Shown one piece after another: positions 34,201-48,710 of a stretch of DNA of 64,000 nucleotides (within the stretch, counting starts at the first letter, position 1; each line of letters starts with the position of its first letter). The stretch covers positions 259,263 to 323,262 of the forward strand of contig VWZS01004784.1 of assembly GCA_013397075.1 (NCBI GenBank), written 5' to 3'. The notes beneath the pieces are model-generated. The model did no database searches. It was given only the letters and a program-made list of their open reading frames with translations, and was not told the origin of the DNA. Made by a program: the position numbers and the translations under genes. This DNA comes from Rhabdornis inornatus. Its lineage: Eukaryota; Chordata; Aves; Passeriformes; Rhabdornithidae.

Positions 34201-36883
34201 TGCAGCGGGGGCAATTCAGCTGGTCACACTCATATTGCTGGCTTGGATGTTCCCAGTGAGCTGTGCAGTGTAATTGTGAGCTGGCACAGGTAATCGTGCA
34301 GGGACAGTGGTATTTTCAGGGTGTCTCAGGAGCTGAGGGCAGCACTGCGGTGTGGAGTCCACGTCAGCCAGTGCTGAGCAGTGTCTGGAGCTCATGGTGA
34401 CAGATGGGTTGGATGGGTAATGGGGCCTGGTCTTTCTCACTGCCTTCAAGGACTCTGATTGATTTGTCCAGCCTGCCATGATGAAGTCATTAATCTTGAT
34501 GACACTTGCTGCAGCTCAGCCTCTGGCATGCCAGAGTAATTCTTTTTGCACCTGCCAACAGATGGGTCAGATAGCAGATATGCACTGCCTGGAAGATGTG
34601 AACCTGGTTTCCAAGAAAGGTGGGATAGGAAGCCACTACAAGGGACAGGTCAGGAGATGGCCTGCCTTTGGTACAGACTGGAGGCAAGCAGCTTGTTTCC
34701 TGTACTGAAAGAAAGGAAAGCATGGACCATTTTTTCAAGAGTTTGTAACATTCCCATGACAAATCCAAGACAAATACCACTAATATTAAGCCTGTGTGTA
34801 ATGGTTAAATGTTTAAATTCTGCCCACTGAAAATCTTTTTTTTTTAAACATAGCTCTAACTCTGGAGGAATGAGAGTTCAAATGATTTAGCATAATTCAT
34901 AGTAAAGTCCACTGCTAGCAAGGTTAGATTTAGTAGATTATTGATCAGTGTAATGTTAAGTGGTAAATTAATTTTTCCCATCAGTTTTTGTAATGGGTAC
35001 TCGCTTTTCAAGATGATGTAGCAGGGCTTTGCATTGAATTAACATAGAGAGTTAAATAGTATGAGCAGCTGGTAAGTTCAGCCCAGCTCACTACCAGAGC
35101 CCTCTGCATGCTGTTGTTCTGACACATTTTAAAGCTATTTTTTTTCCTTTACCATTGAGACTGGTAAATCCTTTGTTGAGAGTTGGGGCAGGTTTGCAAA
35201 CAGTGAGATAAGAGGGCTGTATCTCCCTGTACCATCACCCACTGACACCTGTTTACACTTGACTGGTTTTCCAATTATACAGAATCTTTTCAGTGCTGTG
35301 ATGGGGCGTCCCTGGAAGAGAAGTTGCCAGTAGTCTTGCTGCACCTGAAAAGATATCTGAATATGTGATGGCAAGCAGCTTTTGAGGCAATAACTTGTGG
35401 AAATGTTGTGCTTAAAAAGGGGATAATAATAGTGCTGGAAAAAATTATCTGCTCTGTGCACTTCTAGGAACTGATTGACTGAAGAGGTTCCCTACTCCAT
35501 CACTACAAACACCCTTAGACATTAAAACCATCCTCGACTTACTCTGCTCTGCTTGTATGACACAATATAATTTACAGCTTCCAGTTTTTTGGATGAGATC
35601 CCTTAAGATTTTAAAGACTCCCAGGCTCAGAAGGGGGAGTGAGGGTGAGCTGGCTCCACACAGTGTAGTTGCCCTGTGACGAAGAATTTGGCTCTTCTTT
35701 GGAGCCTCAGGACTTTAGTGCACACCTGACACACTCTGTTTCTATTACATAGATTTGGTTTGGCTACCAAAGGTGGTGTCCAGCCTTGATCATCCACTGA
35801 AAGTGAGATCAGAGCTTATAAGTCTGGTCTAGAATAAAATAATTTATTCCTTACACTAAGGTGTCAATATCTTGTCTCAATTTGCAAAGCCTTACTCTGT
35901 GCTGACTGATGCATTATCACTGTGCATACACAGAGAACACTAAGGCACCCTGTACTTTCAAGACCTCTCTACGCATAGCAGTGGATGGATGTGGGATACA
36001 TTAATGTGAAGAATCCACGGGAAATAACATGGGAAATCAGCAATGACCCTTGCTCAGCCAAATCTCAGAAAAATGTGTTATTTCACCCTTGGAGAATTTG
36101 TGAAATGAGAAATTTTTCCCTCTTTTAAGACAAAATGAAAAAATCAAACTCTTGATGTGTTTTTTTTCCATTGAACCAATAAACTGTAAATAAATACATA
36201 AAAAGATAATTTCAAACACTTCATTTTGAGCTCTTGACATTTTTCAATGTACTCTAAAGTACAATTTTCAGAGCAATAAAACTGCATCCCTTCTCCCTTT
36301 ACCACAAGTTTTCAAATTACACTTTGCTGGGACCTCTTGCCTGGCTCTGTTAATAAGGATATGTTAATTAGCAACCTTAGACTTAGCCATCAGGCAGAGA
36401 GCAGCACTGTACTATGGTTTGCATGGGGTGGGTTTAGTTTCTTTCTTCTGTCTGTGGATGCCAGGACCCCTTGGCCAAGCCAAGCTGGCACATCAATGTG
36501 AGCTGCAGATCCAAACACTTTTCTGATTGCCCTGGCTGGGACATGGGCATGAAAAACCACTCTGGCCGTGACTGCTGGTTTATCATCACAGTTCTTCCTC
36601 CAGAGAGGTTTTCCTGGGAGGTGGCAACCACCCCTGGCTTATGTCCCTTTGTCACATAGGGCCTGGGATGACCCCTCTCCTGACCATCTGTTGGGGAGGG
36701 CCAGCAAAGCAGATTCTGAAACTCCTCTGCCCACGAGGCTCCCCCTCCTGCTGCTGGCTCAGGGCACTACCAGGTTTGTACCACAGATAAAAGTGGTGCC
36801 ATTCAAGAGATACTCAGTTCTGTGATTTCTCAAAGGGTCAGACACCTTCTTTTGGTGACATGGAATTTTATAATGCAAACATT

Positions 36884-36921
36884 TTACACACACACACACA
36901 CACACCTACACACATACACAT
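36884..36921. repeat. CA dinucleotide microsatellite
   Basis: About ten uninterrupted CA units from 36885, then interrupted CTACACACATACACA to 36921. Likely length-polymorphic. Confidence 0.95.
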
Positions 36922-39900
36922 ATTGCAGACAATATACATAGATGTACTTAAAATTGGTGTTTATGCTTATATTTGTGTTCATTCATTACACACAGAAGAG
37001 TTAATGGGTGTTTTGCAAAGACAGAGGACATTTGTTTGTTCCCCAGGAAAGAAGAAGGAATCAATATGTTTGGGTACGGGAAATGGATTAACCATAAACA
37101 TCCTGCACCAGACAAAAAAGTTTCTATTTGATGTTGATGCTGCTGTGAGTCTGCTCTAAAGGTCAGTCCAATCAGGCTATTTTGGCTGTAGCCAGCACAA
37201 TGAAACACTGCATTCAATCTTTCAGAAATTTGCATGTATTTCTCTGCACGTTACTGCCTTAAAAGCAAGTTTACTGTGTGGAAGTGGAAGCAGGCAGGTG
37301 CATGTGGTGTTTCTGAATAAAGATGAATATTTTTGTTTCAGCTTCCACCTATATCTTTCCTTTAAAGAGATTTTTTTTCTTTTTTTTTTTGCCTTGGTTA
37401 TTCCATTTCTGATATTGCAAGTTCCCAGACAATAAAAATCCACTCAACCCTGATTCAGGAGTAATGTAAGAGTTTTGGATCTGATATTTTTCATTTTTTA
37501 GACCCCACTGTATACACTAGGACGTTGAAAAATTTAGTGTGTGTGCACATGTGTGTTCTGTCAGTCCAAATTTAAACCCCGTCTTCTGGTAATCCAGATG
37601 TCTATGCAAATAAACAGTGTTTGCATGGAGTAACTCCATTAGCAGACGGCAAGCATTGGCTCAGACCTTGCTTCAAGTAATAGTTAAGGGGAGCACAAGA
37701 TGTGCTTGAGATTGCAGACAGCCTTGCTTTCCATCCCAGGATAATTTTGGAAATGATTTCCCAGAGTAATTTCAGATAAAGAGGTAAAGCCTTAAGCATT
37801 TTAGTGAAGTGAAAAAAATCAATTATTGCTCAAAGGAATAGGAAAATTTTATTTTTCAAGATTTTTTTTTTTAGATTTATGCCCTCCACAGCAATACAAT
37901 TTATAAAGAAACAGTCGTTTAACACCTCCCAAGTGAAAAAAAAACCCAAAAAACTACACCTCACAGCAAAAGTGTGGCTGTGAAACAATCACAAATATCA
38001 CTGAAACAGAGATGGGCTGCAAATGGCCTTTTCCTGGTATCTTTTGCAATTTTGAGAAATTCACCAGGTGTACTGAGCTGCAAGTGCATGGCGAGCATAC
38101 ATTTAGAAGTGATAGTGTTGTACATAGAATCAGCACTGTGTAAAAATCCTTCTGTTCCTTATTTGTGCTTTTGAAATGCATCTAAAGGTGCTGCAGACTT
38201 TTAAGGCCCTGTGCTGTGCAGCACTGTGATGTGGCCACAGAAGCAAAATAATTTGTTTCCATAAAATATATCCAGATGTTTGCCTTTTGGCAAGGATGGG
38301 AGCAAGCTGAAACAGCAGTGAAATAAATTTTGTAAGTAATAAAAAGCCTAATACTTTGTTTCTTTCTTCAGTCCTGATAGTTTCATTATTTGTTTTACTT
38401 GATTTGAGGCTGCAAGAAGGAAACACAAAAGGAAATTTTTTCGATGAAGTGTCCAGAATTAATACCACTGCCCTGACACAGCAGCAGCAGCGACATAAAG
38501 AACAAGTAGTGCTTAGCTACAGAGTTTTGTTTTCAGACAGGTAATCAAAAGGGAACTTGGAGAGATAGTCAATTGCAGAGAGACCTGGTGGTTTGAAGTG
38601 TCCCAGTACAGTGTGCCTCTGCTGCGTTGGAGGCAGAGATTGGAAAGTGCTGGTGGGGAAGAGGGAAAGTTCTTGGGGATTTTGGTGGTGGTGGCATCTG
38701 TCAACATCTCTGGTCCCATCCAGCCACAGGCCACAGCATCTGATGGCAGGGCTTGGTGGAGTGAGGAGGAGAGGAGGAGATGTGCAGGGGATCCACCAGA
38801 GCTGGGGGCTTATCCTTCTCCACATTCCTCTACTCCTGCTGAGGAACCCTGTCCTGCTGCAGCATTTTCTGAGTGTGTCACAGACACTCTTAAAGCTGTG
38901 AAGTGACAGAGATGTCTCCAGCCACACCACACATGGGTATCAGATGAAAGTCCCAGGTATATAATTAGGTGCCAGCAGTGGCAGGGTGCTGCACAACAGC
39001 TGGTATGTGTTATCTTTTCAGAGAGGTGGCATTTACTCCAGGGAAATGAGAAACAAAAGCAGGAATCTCAGGGTTTTTCATCTGCTGATGTTCACACACC
39101 TGAAGGAAGGAGGCTGTGGCAAATGCAACCTGATTTCCTACCCAGATTGGAAAGAGTAGTCAAGGTGATAACCAAAGAAATGGTTCTCCTCAAGTCTCTT
39201 ATGAACTCCTGTATGCTTCCTGCAAACAGTAGGGGAACAGTTTCCCAGGATAAACTCAGGGAAAAACTCTTGGGGAAGACCTCACTACTGGCTTCAGCTG
39301 CCTGACAGGAGTAGGGAAGGCAGAGACAGACTCCTCTCAGCACTGAGAGAATAGGCTCTGAATAGAAGTTGCAGGGAGATACTCAGATTTTTTTCCCCCA
39401 GTGATAGTGGTCAAACATGGGAACAAGTGTCCAAGGAAGCTGTGAATTCTCCATGCTCAGAGATACTCCAAGCTTGACGAGACATAGCCCTGAGCAACCA
39501 GTGCTGAGCTGGCCCCATCCCCTCCAGTGGTTTGGACTGGAGTTCCAACCCTCACAGCTCCATTGCTGTTCTGGAGAACAATATTAGGCTCCTAAATCTT
39601 TCAATTCAGGTGAAGTTTTGCAGCAAACAAGAATGACAACAGGATTGTTTTCCCTCCTCCGAACTACCTTTGTGAAGAAATGTCATTTGCTTTGTCTGGG
39701 AAGGCCAGGCTCCACATGTAACCTTTTGGATTTCATTCTGCAGAAGTCATAATGCTCCTTCATTGACTGTAAACCATTGGTTTAATCTGTAGCTCCATGG
39801 TGACCCTAATCCAGGTATCACCAGCTCAATCCTTCCTAAATTAATCAAAACAGATTCCACGACAATAACATCACTAGAGTCTCCCTCCTCCAGGAGTTTT

Positions 39901-42900
39901 TCTTGTTACCAGAGGGCTGATGTTCACCCAGTCTGCAGAATCATCATGTTACTTAGTTACATTAAAGTAATCTTAGAAAGGACTTACTGATGACTTATAC
40001 TCAAATGTGCAAATAATATGCTTGTAGAACATTAAAATGGCTGTAATAGCGTGGTAATAAATTTCTTTCTTCAATAGAGATGATTAGAAATTTCAGTAGT
40101 TAGAAGCTATTAATGTACTCACCATAAAGCATGAAAGTCCATCCTCATGAAACCCTAAATGACAGTACTGCCTATAAATTTTACTGGAGGTGGAAAGAGC
40201 AGTAATTATATGGCTGGCATTATATGTAGCTCTTTTTGCAGAGTGGCAGATCTTTTCCTCCTGTTGTTAAGCAATATTTTTGGCCATAGCCAGTAGCCAG
40301 AGTATACTGTAAATAATATTCTTTTCTGTGATGGATTTCTGCACAAACAGAAAGAACGAGATTTTTTATTAAAAGAAAAATTGGCAAACAGTCAAGCGTA
40401 GATGGCTTTGAGAGTGGCAATGCAATAAAGAGCACTGAGCATCTGGTTCAATGTTGTTTGACTGACCTATGTGGATGGTGATGACTGAAAAAGCCATTAG
40501 CTGCTGGCAGAGAAATGTGTCTGATATTATCCAGGCACTAACATGGATGTGCTGCAAAACCACCAGCTCCATTGGCATTCTCACTGGCAGGAGTAGTGGA
40601 GCTGTCAGGGAGTGGGTAGTCTTGTATGGAGACTAGTTTTTTCCCAAATAATTCTCTGAAACACCAGATATATGGAAGAATATTTATGATTTTTTCCCTG
40701 CTTCTCCAGCTTTGGCAATGAAATGAGAAGTAGGTATAGTCAGGGTTGCTCCCTGCCTCCCATACAGCAATTATTTTGTTGTACCAATGGCACACACCTT
40801 CCTCCTCTATAGCTCCCTTTTGAGCCTCTCATCCAAACCAAGTATTCAGTATCCAACCTTGTATTCAGTAAAACACTTCACACAAGTATTTGTGTCCTTC
40901 TCTAGTTTTATGGCTGCAGTGTACTTCTTTGACAAAACACTTATTTTTACGTTCAGTTCTTGAAAGAAGTTCATTGTGGCAGGACAAACTACTGTACTTC
41001 TTAGTAGGATTCTTCAAGTAGAAGGATCTAATTCTCAGGCTGGCAAACTCAAGTGTTTGCAATGCAGATCATAATGGAAAGCATCTGGCTGGCACTGCCT
41101 TCTGATTTATCATTAAATATATGAAAAATATTCAACACAATGTCATATATTTCTGCTGGAGCTAAAAATATCACAAAGATGTGCCTCTTCTACCTCCAGG
41201 CTATCTCTCTGATAGCCTTTGATCATGTACATGGAGAAAAACAAGCAGAAAATAATCATTATCAGAAATACAAATAGTTGACCAATATGGTGTACAAAAT
41301 TTGGTTTTGCTTACCAATCTTATAAACAGCTAAAGTACAAAGCAGTCAGTTGGAAAGTAGGTTTTAGGATAAATTTAATATATGAAGATCATGCCAGGCT
41401 GGATAGAAATGTTTCTGCAACTAATATTGCTTAGCCTATATTATTATTTATTCTTTAAATGTTGAGCTCTAATTCAGCACAGAAGTCAGAAGAGCTGTTC
41501 TTGGGCATAGAAATTTTTGAGGGAAAATGTAACAACATCTGCTAATGTTCAGGAGCTCTTGAAATCTTGCACTCCAAAACTTTCCCTGTGACATCATTAT
41601 ACCATCAAACCCCAGTTGTGAAATATTTGGAAGGACTAAGGTCTTCTGACAAATAGAATGACACAAAGGAAACCTCAACAATTTACACTTGAAAGGTTTT
41701 TTTGCAGAAAGCATAGATGTGGGCATGGTTCATTAACCCAGTTTATCTTTTCTTCTGTCTTCTGCATCACCACTTCAGTGGTCAAGTTATATGGTGCAGA
41801 CCTCAGCGATAAACGTTTTGCTCAGAATTATTCATGCATATAACAGAGAGAATGTGCAAAAAGTCAGCTCAGAGAAATTTGATTTAAGGTCTTGATTTCC
41901 TGACTCTAGAATAAAACTTCCTAGTGAGTGGTAAGAACTGGCAGATTTAGACAACAGATAAGCAGACAGAGTTTTGGAGGATCAAACCTAAAGACTTGGT
42001 CAGAATTTAGAAACATGTGAGAACCTGCTCAGTGTGAAGGAGAGGATACTGATGCCTAAGGAACCACAGGCTAGATACCTATTTGTGATTTATGATTCAT
42101 ATCTTCCTGGAAATGTGGCTTCTGTGTTGCCCTATCCCTCAACTGCAAAAAGGCTGCCTGTGAAGCTCCACACTTCTGTAAGCTGGGGTGATGAGTGGTG
42201 GCACTGCACGACCCTTTTCTTCTGATAACCACTTTCCCCTTATGATGAAAGGCTCTTCTCATGTGCTGCTTCTGATGTGAAAAATGCCACTCACATCGAT
42301 TTCTGAGCTGAAAGTATTTTTTCTCTTCTTCTGGACCACTTTGTCCCGGTATGTCAGAACAGCCAAGACCAGATGCCTTTAAGAACAGGTGGACAAATGA
42401 GTAGCTGCTGCCAGTGACATGAAGCTGCACAATCTCTGTGAACTCAGAGGCCTTTTCTCACCATATGTCACAAGAGTGAAACATTATCAAACACATTAGC
42501 ATTAAGCAATACACAGTGGTCTTAATTAAGGTAAGAAGAAAACATCCACTCTTTTCAGAAAACGGATGCCTCTGAATATGTTGCTTAGGATCATGTTCAA
42601 AAGACCTGGTGCTTCATCAGCCTTTGCAAGTACATTGATTTCATCCTGGCCAGAATTTAATAACATGGAAAGTGTCCTCTTACCACTTCACTGGGGATAT
42701 CACAAGCTGTAATTAGTTAATGATCCTCATGTTTTGAGTCTCTTTGGATGAATAATTTCCTTGTTGAAAACTGAAACTTCATATAAACCAAATTATTTCT
42801 ATTTGGTCAAGGATTGTTTTGGGAAAAAAGGAACAAAAATGTTTGTTTTGTTATGCACAGAAGGCATCAAATTTTCAATTTGATGGAAACAACCCTGACT

Positions 42901-44430
42901 GTGTTTAACTTAAAACCTAATAAAAGTAAAGCAAATAACATGAAACAAATTATTCATTATCTTGGTAAACAAAATATTGTACTTCACCAAACAGCTTATG
43001 AAGAAAAATGTCTGGGATCAACCAAAGGCGTATTCTGATATTATTTTTCATTTTTAATGAAAAAAATTGCTCACAAAGCTGTGGGTGCTAGGTCTTTAGA
43101 GAGTGTTTCTGACAGAGAAAAGAAGAACAGAGGGTTCTTCCTTGTCTGCTTAGCTGGAGTGCTGTGCAGGCTCCCTGACTGGGCTCACTATGAATGTTGA
43201 ATGGCTAAACACTGTCTCAGAATGGAGCTGAACGTTTGCAGCTTTGCAGGTGTTTAACAAACATGGGGACCAGTGATGGGATTGATGTCAATTCAGTCTT
43301 CTATCCTCAGCTACTAATAGAGATTTCCTTTACAGTCAATGGAGCCAGGCAGAAATATTTCCAGTGAAGATTTATTTCATGTCAGGACAGACACCTAAAG
43401 GGGATTGGATTCCTCATGGATATCCCTTCCTGTATCTACTGTGTAAGGTGATGGAATACATCCTCTGGATGGGTCGAAATGCTTGAGATGAATCTCATTG
43501 TTAGGCACTATTCCTTATGGCAGGGAAATTCTGTGCCAGGTATTTCTCCTCATTATTTCTAAGTAAAAATGAACACCATTAGCAACATGACATTTTCACT
43601 GAGAGGATATGGTTCTCTTTTTACTTACACATATATTAAAAAAATTAAAGCCAATGGATTTTATCTTGTGTAAAACTGATGGAAGATAGCAAAGGTCTTT
43701 TATGTTCACTGTGCATATGGTACGAAGAATGTCTGAGCACAGCCCTGGAAGGTGTTAAACATAAAAAAGTAGTTCATCCAGATACGTTTTCAGGCTAGAG
43801 AAAATAATTGTTTCCAGTCAATGTTTGAATTATTTTTGTATATAGAAAAATTTAGTTAGTTGTGGGATTGTTCTCATCTCTTACTGTACGTTGCCCAGTA
43901 TATGCAGGGCAACTACATAATTTTCTGAATGATGAAGAATTAGAACTTTTTTCCCAATGAGAAACTCAGGTTATTGCTTTAAGAGATGGTTGAGAAGAAA
44001 AGAAGATGACACTGCACACTCCTGAAACTTTTGAACATGTTAATGTGAGCTGGAGAAAAATTCCAAGATGCCTTCTACAGAACCTTGCTCTTAGCAAGTG
44101 ATGATGGTGAATATGCAGCCACAAAAGTATTGGCACTTCAAGCACCCTGTTCCCTAACTATGAAGATCACAGAGCAATGAGTGAGTGATTCAGTTCTGTC
44201 TTTGTGAGGACAGTCTGTCTGCAGAGCCAAGAAAACACCAGTGTCAAGGTGAAGGGATCCACCAAGTCAGGATGGGTAAGATGTTCCTGGTCTCTCCTTG
44301 CTTTTCTCTCCCCTCTCATCTGTTTGCTCCTGCTCTTTGTGAGCATGGGCTGTTCTAGGCTGAGTGTCTGTATGTGGCAGTAATAGGCTCATCTCTGATG
44401 GATTTTTTTGTTACGAAAAACAAATCTCAA
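36922..44430. other. Gene-free interval
   Basis: No gene or repeat family recognised in 7.5 kb. A T-rich run lies at 37371-37390. Frames of up to 137 codons (38517-38930 minus) are overlapped by open frames on the other strand (38593-38906 plus) in a GC-richer patch and have no domain. A 7-bp-stem hairpin near 41199-41217 is too small to weigh. Confidence 0.55.
37371..37390. repeat. T-rich tract
   Basis: Two T runs separated by a single C. Confidence 0.95.
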
Positions 44431-44459
44431 TTAATAATAATAATAGTAATAATAATAAT
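44431..44459. repeat. AAT trinucleotide microsatellite
   Basis: About nine AAT/TAA units with one AGT interruption. Confidence 0.95.
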
Positions 44460-47400
44460 GCAGGGCAGAAATGGAAAACGAAGGCAATTGAGGACTGCAT
44501 CATTTCTTGAGGACCAGCCTTGCAGTCCCATCTCTCAGATGGCTGGTCTCGCCTCTGTGTCACTGGGGCTTTGTGCAGTGATAAAGAGCTGAGGTACACA
44601 CTGAGATAATTATACTGTTGGTTGTGGTCCAGTGATGGCTTAAATTTGCAACTTGTTAGAGAGTTTATTGGATTGCCAACCCAAGCATTTCTTAGAATAA
44701 ACAGTTTTTCCTTAGTTTTGCTGAAACTTCACAGGCTTATAATATAATGGTTAAAGGCAATAAAATTTCAGCATGCTAAATATCATAAATTTTGGATGTT
44801 TGGTAAAGCAGAACTAATCTAGTTTTAAAGGAGAAGGCTTTCCTCTAACACATGGAGTTTGCAGAGGAAGCCAGCCCTTAGTCCAGCTGGAGGCAGAAAG
44901 AGCAGGATGGATTTGGTTGCAGTGCAATACCCAGATTGTGCTGGGGACCTTGACACCTGGCTGTGCCTGCAGAGAGCTCCTCTTCCTGCAGCAGCTCCTC
45001 TGCAGTGGCATTTGCAAGAGGAAAAAAAGCTAAGAAATATGGAAGCTTCTGCTCCTCCTGCGTCTGAGACCTAGTTTTCACCTGGACTGGGTTCAAGCTT
45101 TGTTGGAAAGGAAAAGTCTGAAAATGGCTTGGAAATCTGTGAAGTCTTCTGCGTATGTAATCAGATTTCTAGCTGAGCAACAGGAAATGAGTTCTGATCC
45201 CATCTACATATCTACAACTTTCTGTGGATGAGGAAGAAAAGTTTGGTCTTATGGTTGAAGAAGATTGAAAAATGGAGTTTCCCTTGAGGAATTCTGATAT
45301 TTAGACATTTGTTTTAATCACAAATTGGGATGAAAAATTTAAAGATCAAAACTTTTGGGAAACAAACATCTATTGATTTATAAATGTCAAGTTGCATTGT
45401 TTCCACAGATTTTATTCTAAGGTGTTTTGACTGTTGCTGACTGAGACAACTTGTTTGACTGCATTGGCACATTGGGATTTGGTTATTGGTCATCTCTATG
45501 CCTGTGCTGGCACCATATTTAGTGCTGTAAGTCCACGCTCAAGTTATGCAAATCTGCATCTCAGTCCTCATGGGGTTTGTAGTCCAATGAGGGCAAATAA
45601 CCTGAAATGGATGATGAAAAAGGGATGGGGCTCACACTGATCACTCAGACAGATGCAGAGTTTTAGAGTGACTTGCTCCAACCAAACATTTTCCTTTTCT
45701 TTAAATACAATTATTTCACAATTGTTTTCTCCCAGAAAACAGACTGTGATGGGACTGAGTTTTCTGGGGTTAAAAGTTCAACAGGTTTTGTGTTTAATGT
45801 TGCAGATTCTTGTAGCTTTGCTCTGCAGCTTTCAATGCAGCTTCACCTATCTATGTATTTTGTGTTTGTAGAAGTGAAATAATGTAGTCACCGTGCTGTA
45901 ACACATTTTGTAACAGATGTGGGTATAGTTTTTGCTTTAAGCCCACTTTAGTCTTGGGTCTTGCCTTCCTTTTAATCTATGTCAGGTTTACAAGGTATAT
46001 CAATATCAGCATTGGTATCAGACTTCTAGAGCCACTTAACCACGACAAGGATTGCAAGGGTACGCCTTAACTTTTGGTAACCTAGCTGATGTGACTAGAC
46101 GAGCAGAGAAGGTTTTGATCTTCTCCCCCACAAGGCATCTTTGGTGTTTTTCAGCTCAATCAGTGGGTCTAATAAAAAGCCAATTTCTCTCCCTGTTCCC
46201 CCTATACAGGGAACAAGAATAAGGAAAGCAAGGCTTGTTTGTAGCTCATTCAGGGTAATGGCAGATGCCATCCTGACTCATTGCAGGCTGTATACCAAAC
46301 ATGATTATGGAAGTGTGAGATTTAGGTTATCCCCTTCTGTTATCCCAGAACAAAAATGTCATCAACAAAATAAAATCCTTCTCTAAAGGAGACTATGTTC
46401 TTATTTAGTTCCTGCACCATTTTTGTCTTGTTTCCAAAAGCAGATCTGTCCTGATTGCTTAAGTTTGTCTCAGCCAGGTTTCAGAGGGGATGGGGATATC
46501 AAGCTTTCACGTTTTCCAGCGAAGCATGTAGCTGAGCAGAGGGTCTGAAGAGCTCACCCATGCTAAATACTGAAGGATCTATGCAGGAGAAAGGCAACTC
46601 AAGTGTTGTGAGGTCCCTGTTCCCTGGCAGGCATCTCGGGTGCTCCCTGGGGCTGGCTGGAAGAGGGGGGTCACCCCTGGGGACGATCACCTTTGACCAC
46701 TCTGCAGCTCACACGAATTGGCCTCTGGTGCTTGCAGTGCCTCTGGCATCAGCTGGGCTGAGATATGTAAATATTAGACAGATAGCATGCAGAGAGAGGA
46801 AGCTTGCCCTTGTCAACAAAAATCAAGTCAGGCCTGAGCTCTCTGAAGAAGGAAACATTGCTCCCTTGTGCCTTTCACAGAACAGGGGATTTGCCCTGAC
46901 CCTGGTGGTACTTGTGACCCCTCTCCAGGCCATCAGAATTTGGGCACTGTGCTCTGGCCAAGGCTGAATCATCACTACTGGCTCTGTTCCTGCATCTCGA
47001 TGCTCTACACTTACTGTCACATTCTAGGTTACATTTCTTATTCAGAGTTAAAACTCTTGAGTATAAGTGATCAGTTCTTATTGATTTGAAAAGGCTGAGC
47101 TTTAAATAGCTGTTGTTTAACGTCCAGGAACATTAATATTAGATTAGAAAGATGTCCCTGACTCATTGCCCTGAACATTAGGAAATGTATATATCGAACA
47201 ACTGCTCTTCCAGGACCATTTGTGACAGTGTTATCCTGTAATAATGAGTTAACACTTGGGTTAGGGTTCATTTTGCACAGAACTAGGGAGAACAGTCTGA
47301 TCATTCATCCCAGTTCCCCTCAAACTCAGGAAACTATAGCAAAGACTGAAGTCAGAAGTACCCACAAGAGCAAACATCCTGAGTCTCCAGCCTAACATAC

Positions 47401-48670
47401 CCAGGAATGTTTGTCAGCATCCCATGACAAGCTTAAGACCTTTCAGAAATATTAGACCAAAACCCTCAAAAACTCCTTTGCATCACAGAAGAGGGTAGTA
47501 AATATCATAAACTGTTGCTACAGTTTGTTATTTTCCTTCTCTTAGCAGTTTTCTTCAATAAATCTGAACTACATATTTATTATTATTACCATTTTTCTGG
47601 TCCAGGAAGTGCATGTGTATGTACAATATACCTATAATCCATGCATGCACACTATCTCTGAATGAGTCTGTATATGTGATTTATGTGGATGCATACTCCT
47701 ATCCCTTTTAGGTGCTCTCACTTTTCTGTTAAGACAAGTAATTTTTTCGTCAGTAAACTTTCAGATAGTAGGAGTGTGGCTTTTGGGTTTTATTATGAAG
47801 TGTTTTCAAATGGTTCCAAATCTCCATTTTCCACAGCATCCCTATTCAGATACTCTCTTCTGGCTTGTTTGGCACGTTACCATTTTCAGAGCAATTTATT
47901 ATACTACTTTTTAAAGCAGCAGGTAGTTGGAATCCTGGTTTGGGTTGTGTATTGTCTCTGCATATGGCAAATTTGATGAAATTAAAGTTACTTCATTGTG
48001 TCTGTAGTTAACTTTCAGGTGCTTGAGGGCTTTAACTGTTGCAAATAAAGATTACATTCATGTCTCATAGATGCAACCCCTTTTGAATTTTTCTCTTTCC
48101 ATGGCATTTTATTCCACTCACAAGATAGTAACTCTTCCTGTAGTCACCATATCTTACACAAATTATTTATTTCTAAATGTCATAGGTGGCTGCAATGATC
48201 AAGTGAAAGAAAATTGTGCTACAGAAGGACTTAGTAATTAAAAAAGCACGACAACAAACACCTTCCAGCCAAGCAGAACAGCAAACAACTCATTATAATT
48301 ATTCCAGCCTGTTTGAACCTGCCTTCTGCTCGTGCACTCAGGCGGAGCTGCAAGGCACTTCTTCTCCATCAGGTCTGAATCAGTCACTCACTTCTTATAG
48401 CACAGGGTAGATAAGAGCACTTCAGTGGTAATTTGCTTGAGTTCTTAATAAGGAGAGATTTTAGAAAGCAGAGCCCAGTTCTGGCAATAAGCTAAATGTA
48501 TCCAGATCTGTAAGCAAGCAGATCAGAGCGCTGCTTCTCCCCTTTTCTGCCTTGTGCTTTAGAAACTGAAGCAATTAAAGGGCTGGGGTGCATTTTGTTT
48601 TCCTCTTGGCTGTTTAAGCTATGTGTTCTGCAGCTAGCAAGATGCTGTTTCCACAGCTGTTCTCCTGGTT
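44460..48670. other. Gene-free interval
   Basis: No gene recognised. Frames up to 135 codons (46560-46967 plus) carry no domain. A possible conserved block lies at 48200-48600. Confidence 0.55.
48200..48600. promoter_or_regulatory. Candidate conserved non-coding element
   Basis: Repeat-free block with TTAGTAATTAAAAAAGC, ATTATAATTATTCC, CTCAGGCGGAGC and GAAGCAATTAAAGGGC. It mixes TAAT-core sites with isolated retained CpGs. A weak, motif-based suggestion. Confidence 0.2.
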
Positions 48671-48710
48671 GGTGGCAGTGAACCAGGTGGCAGTGAACCA
48701 GGTGGCAGTG
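48671..48710. repeat. 15-bp minisatellite, about 2.7 copies
   Basis: GGTGGCAGTGAACCA at 48671-48685 and 48686-48700, then a partial GGTGGCAGTG at 48701-48710. Copies are identical, so the expansion is probably recent. Confidence 0.97.

Larger units (their letters stand above)
30166..36883. other. Gene-free interval
   Basis: No exon or named repeat recognised. The longest frame in the window, 33336-33941 (201 codons, plus), lies here. It overlaps frames open in other phases at 33208-33550, has no domain, signal or repeat structure, and is Ser/Gln-rich by composition. A 13-bp tandem duplication is at 30918-30943, and a possible conserved block at 30970-31210. Confidence 0.55.

Noticed and set aside
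48671..48710. CRISPR-like direct repeats
   Set aside because: Units are contiguous with no spacers and the context is avian nuclear DNA; this is a minisatellite.
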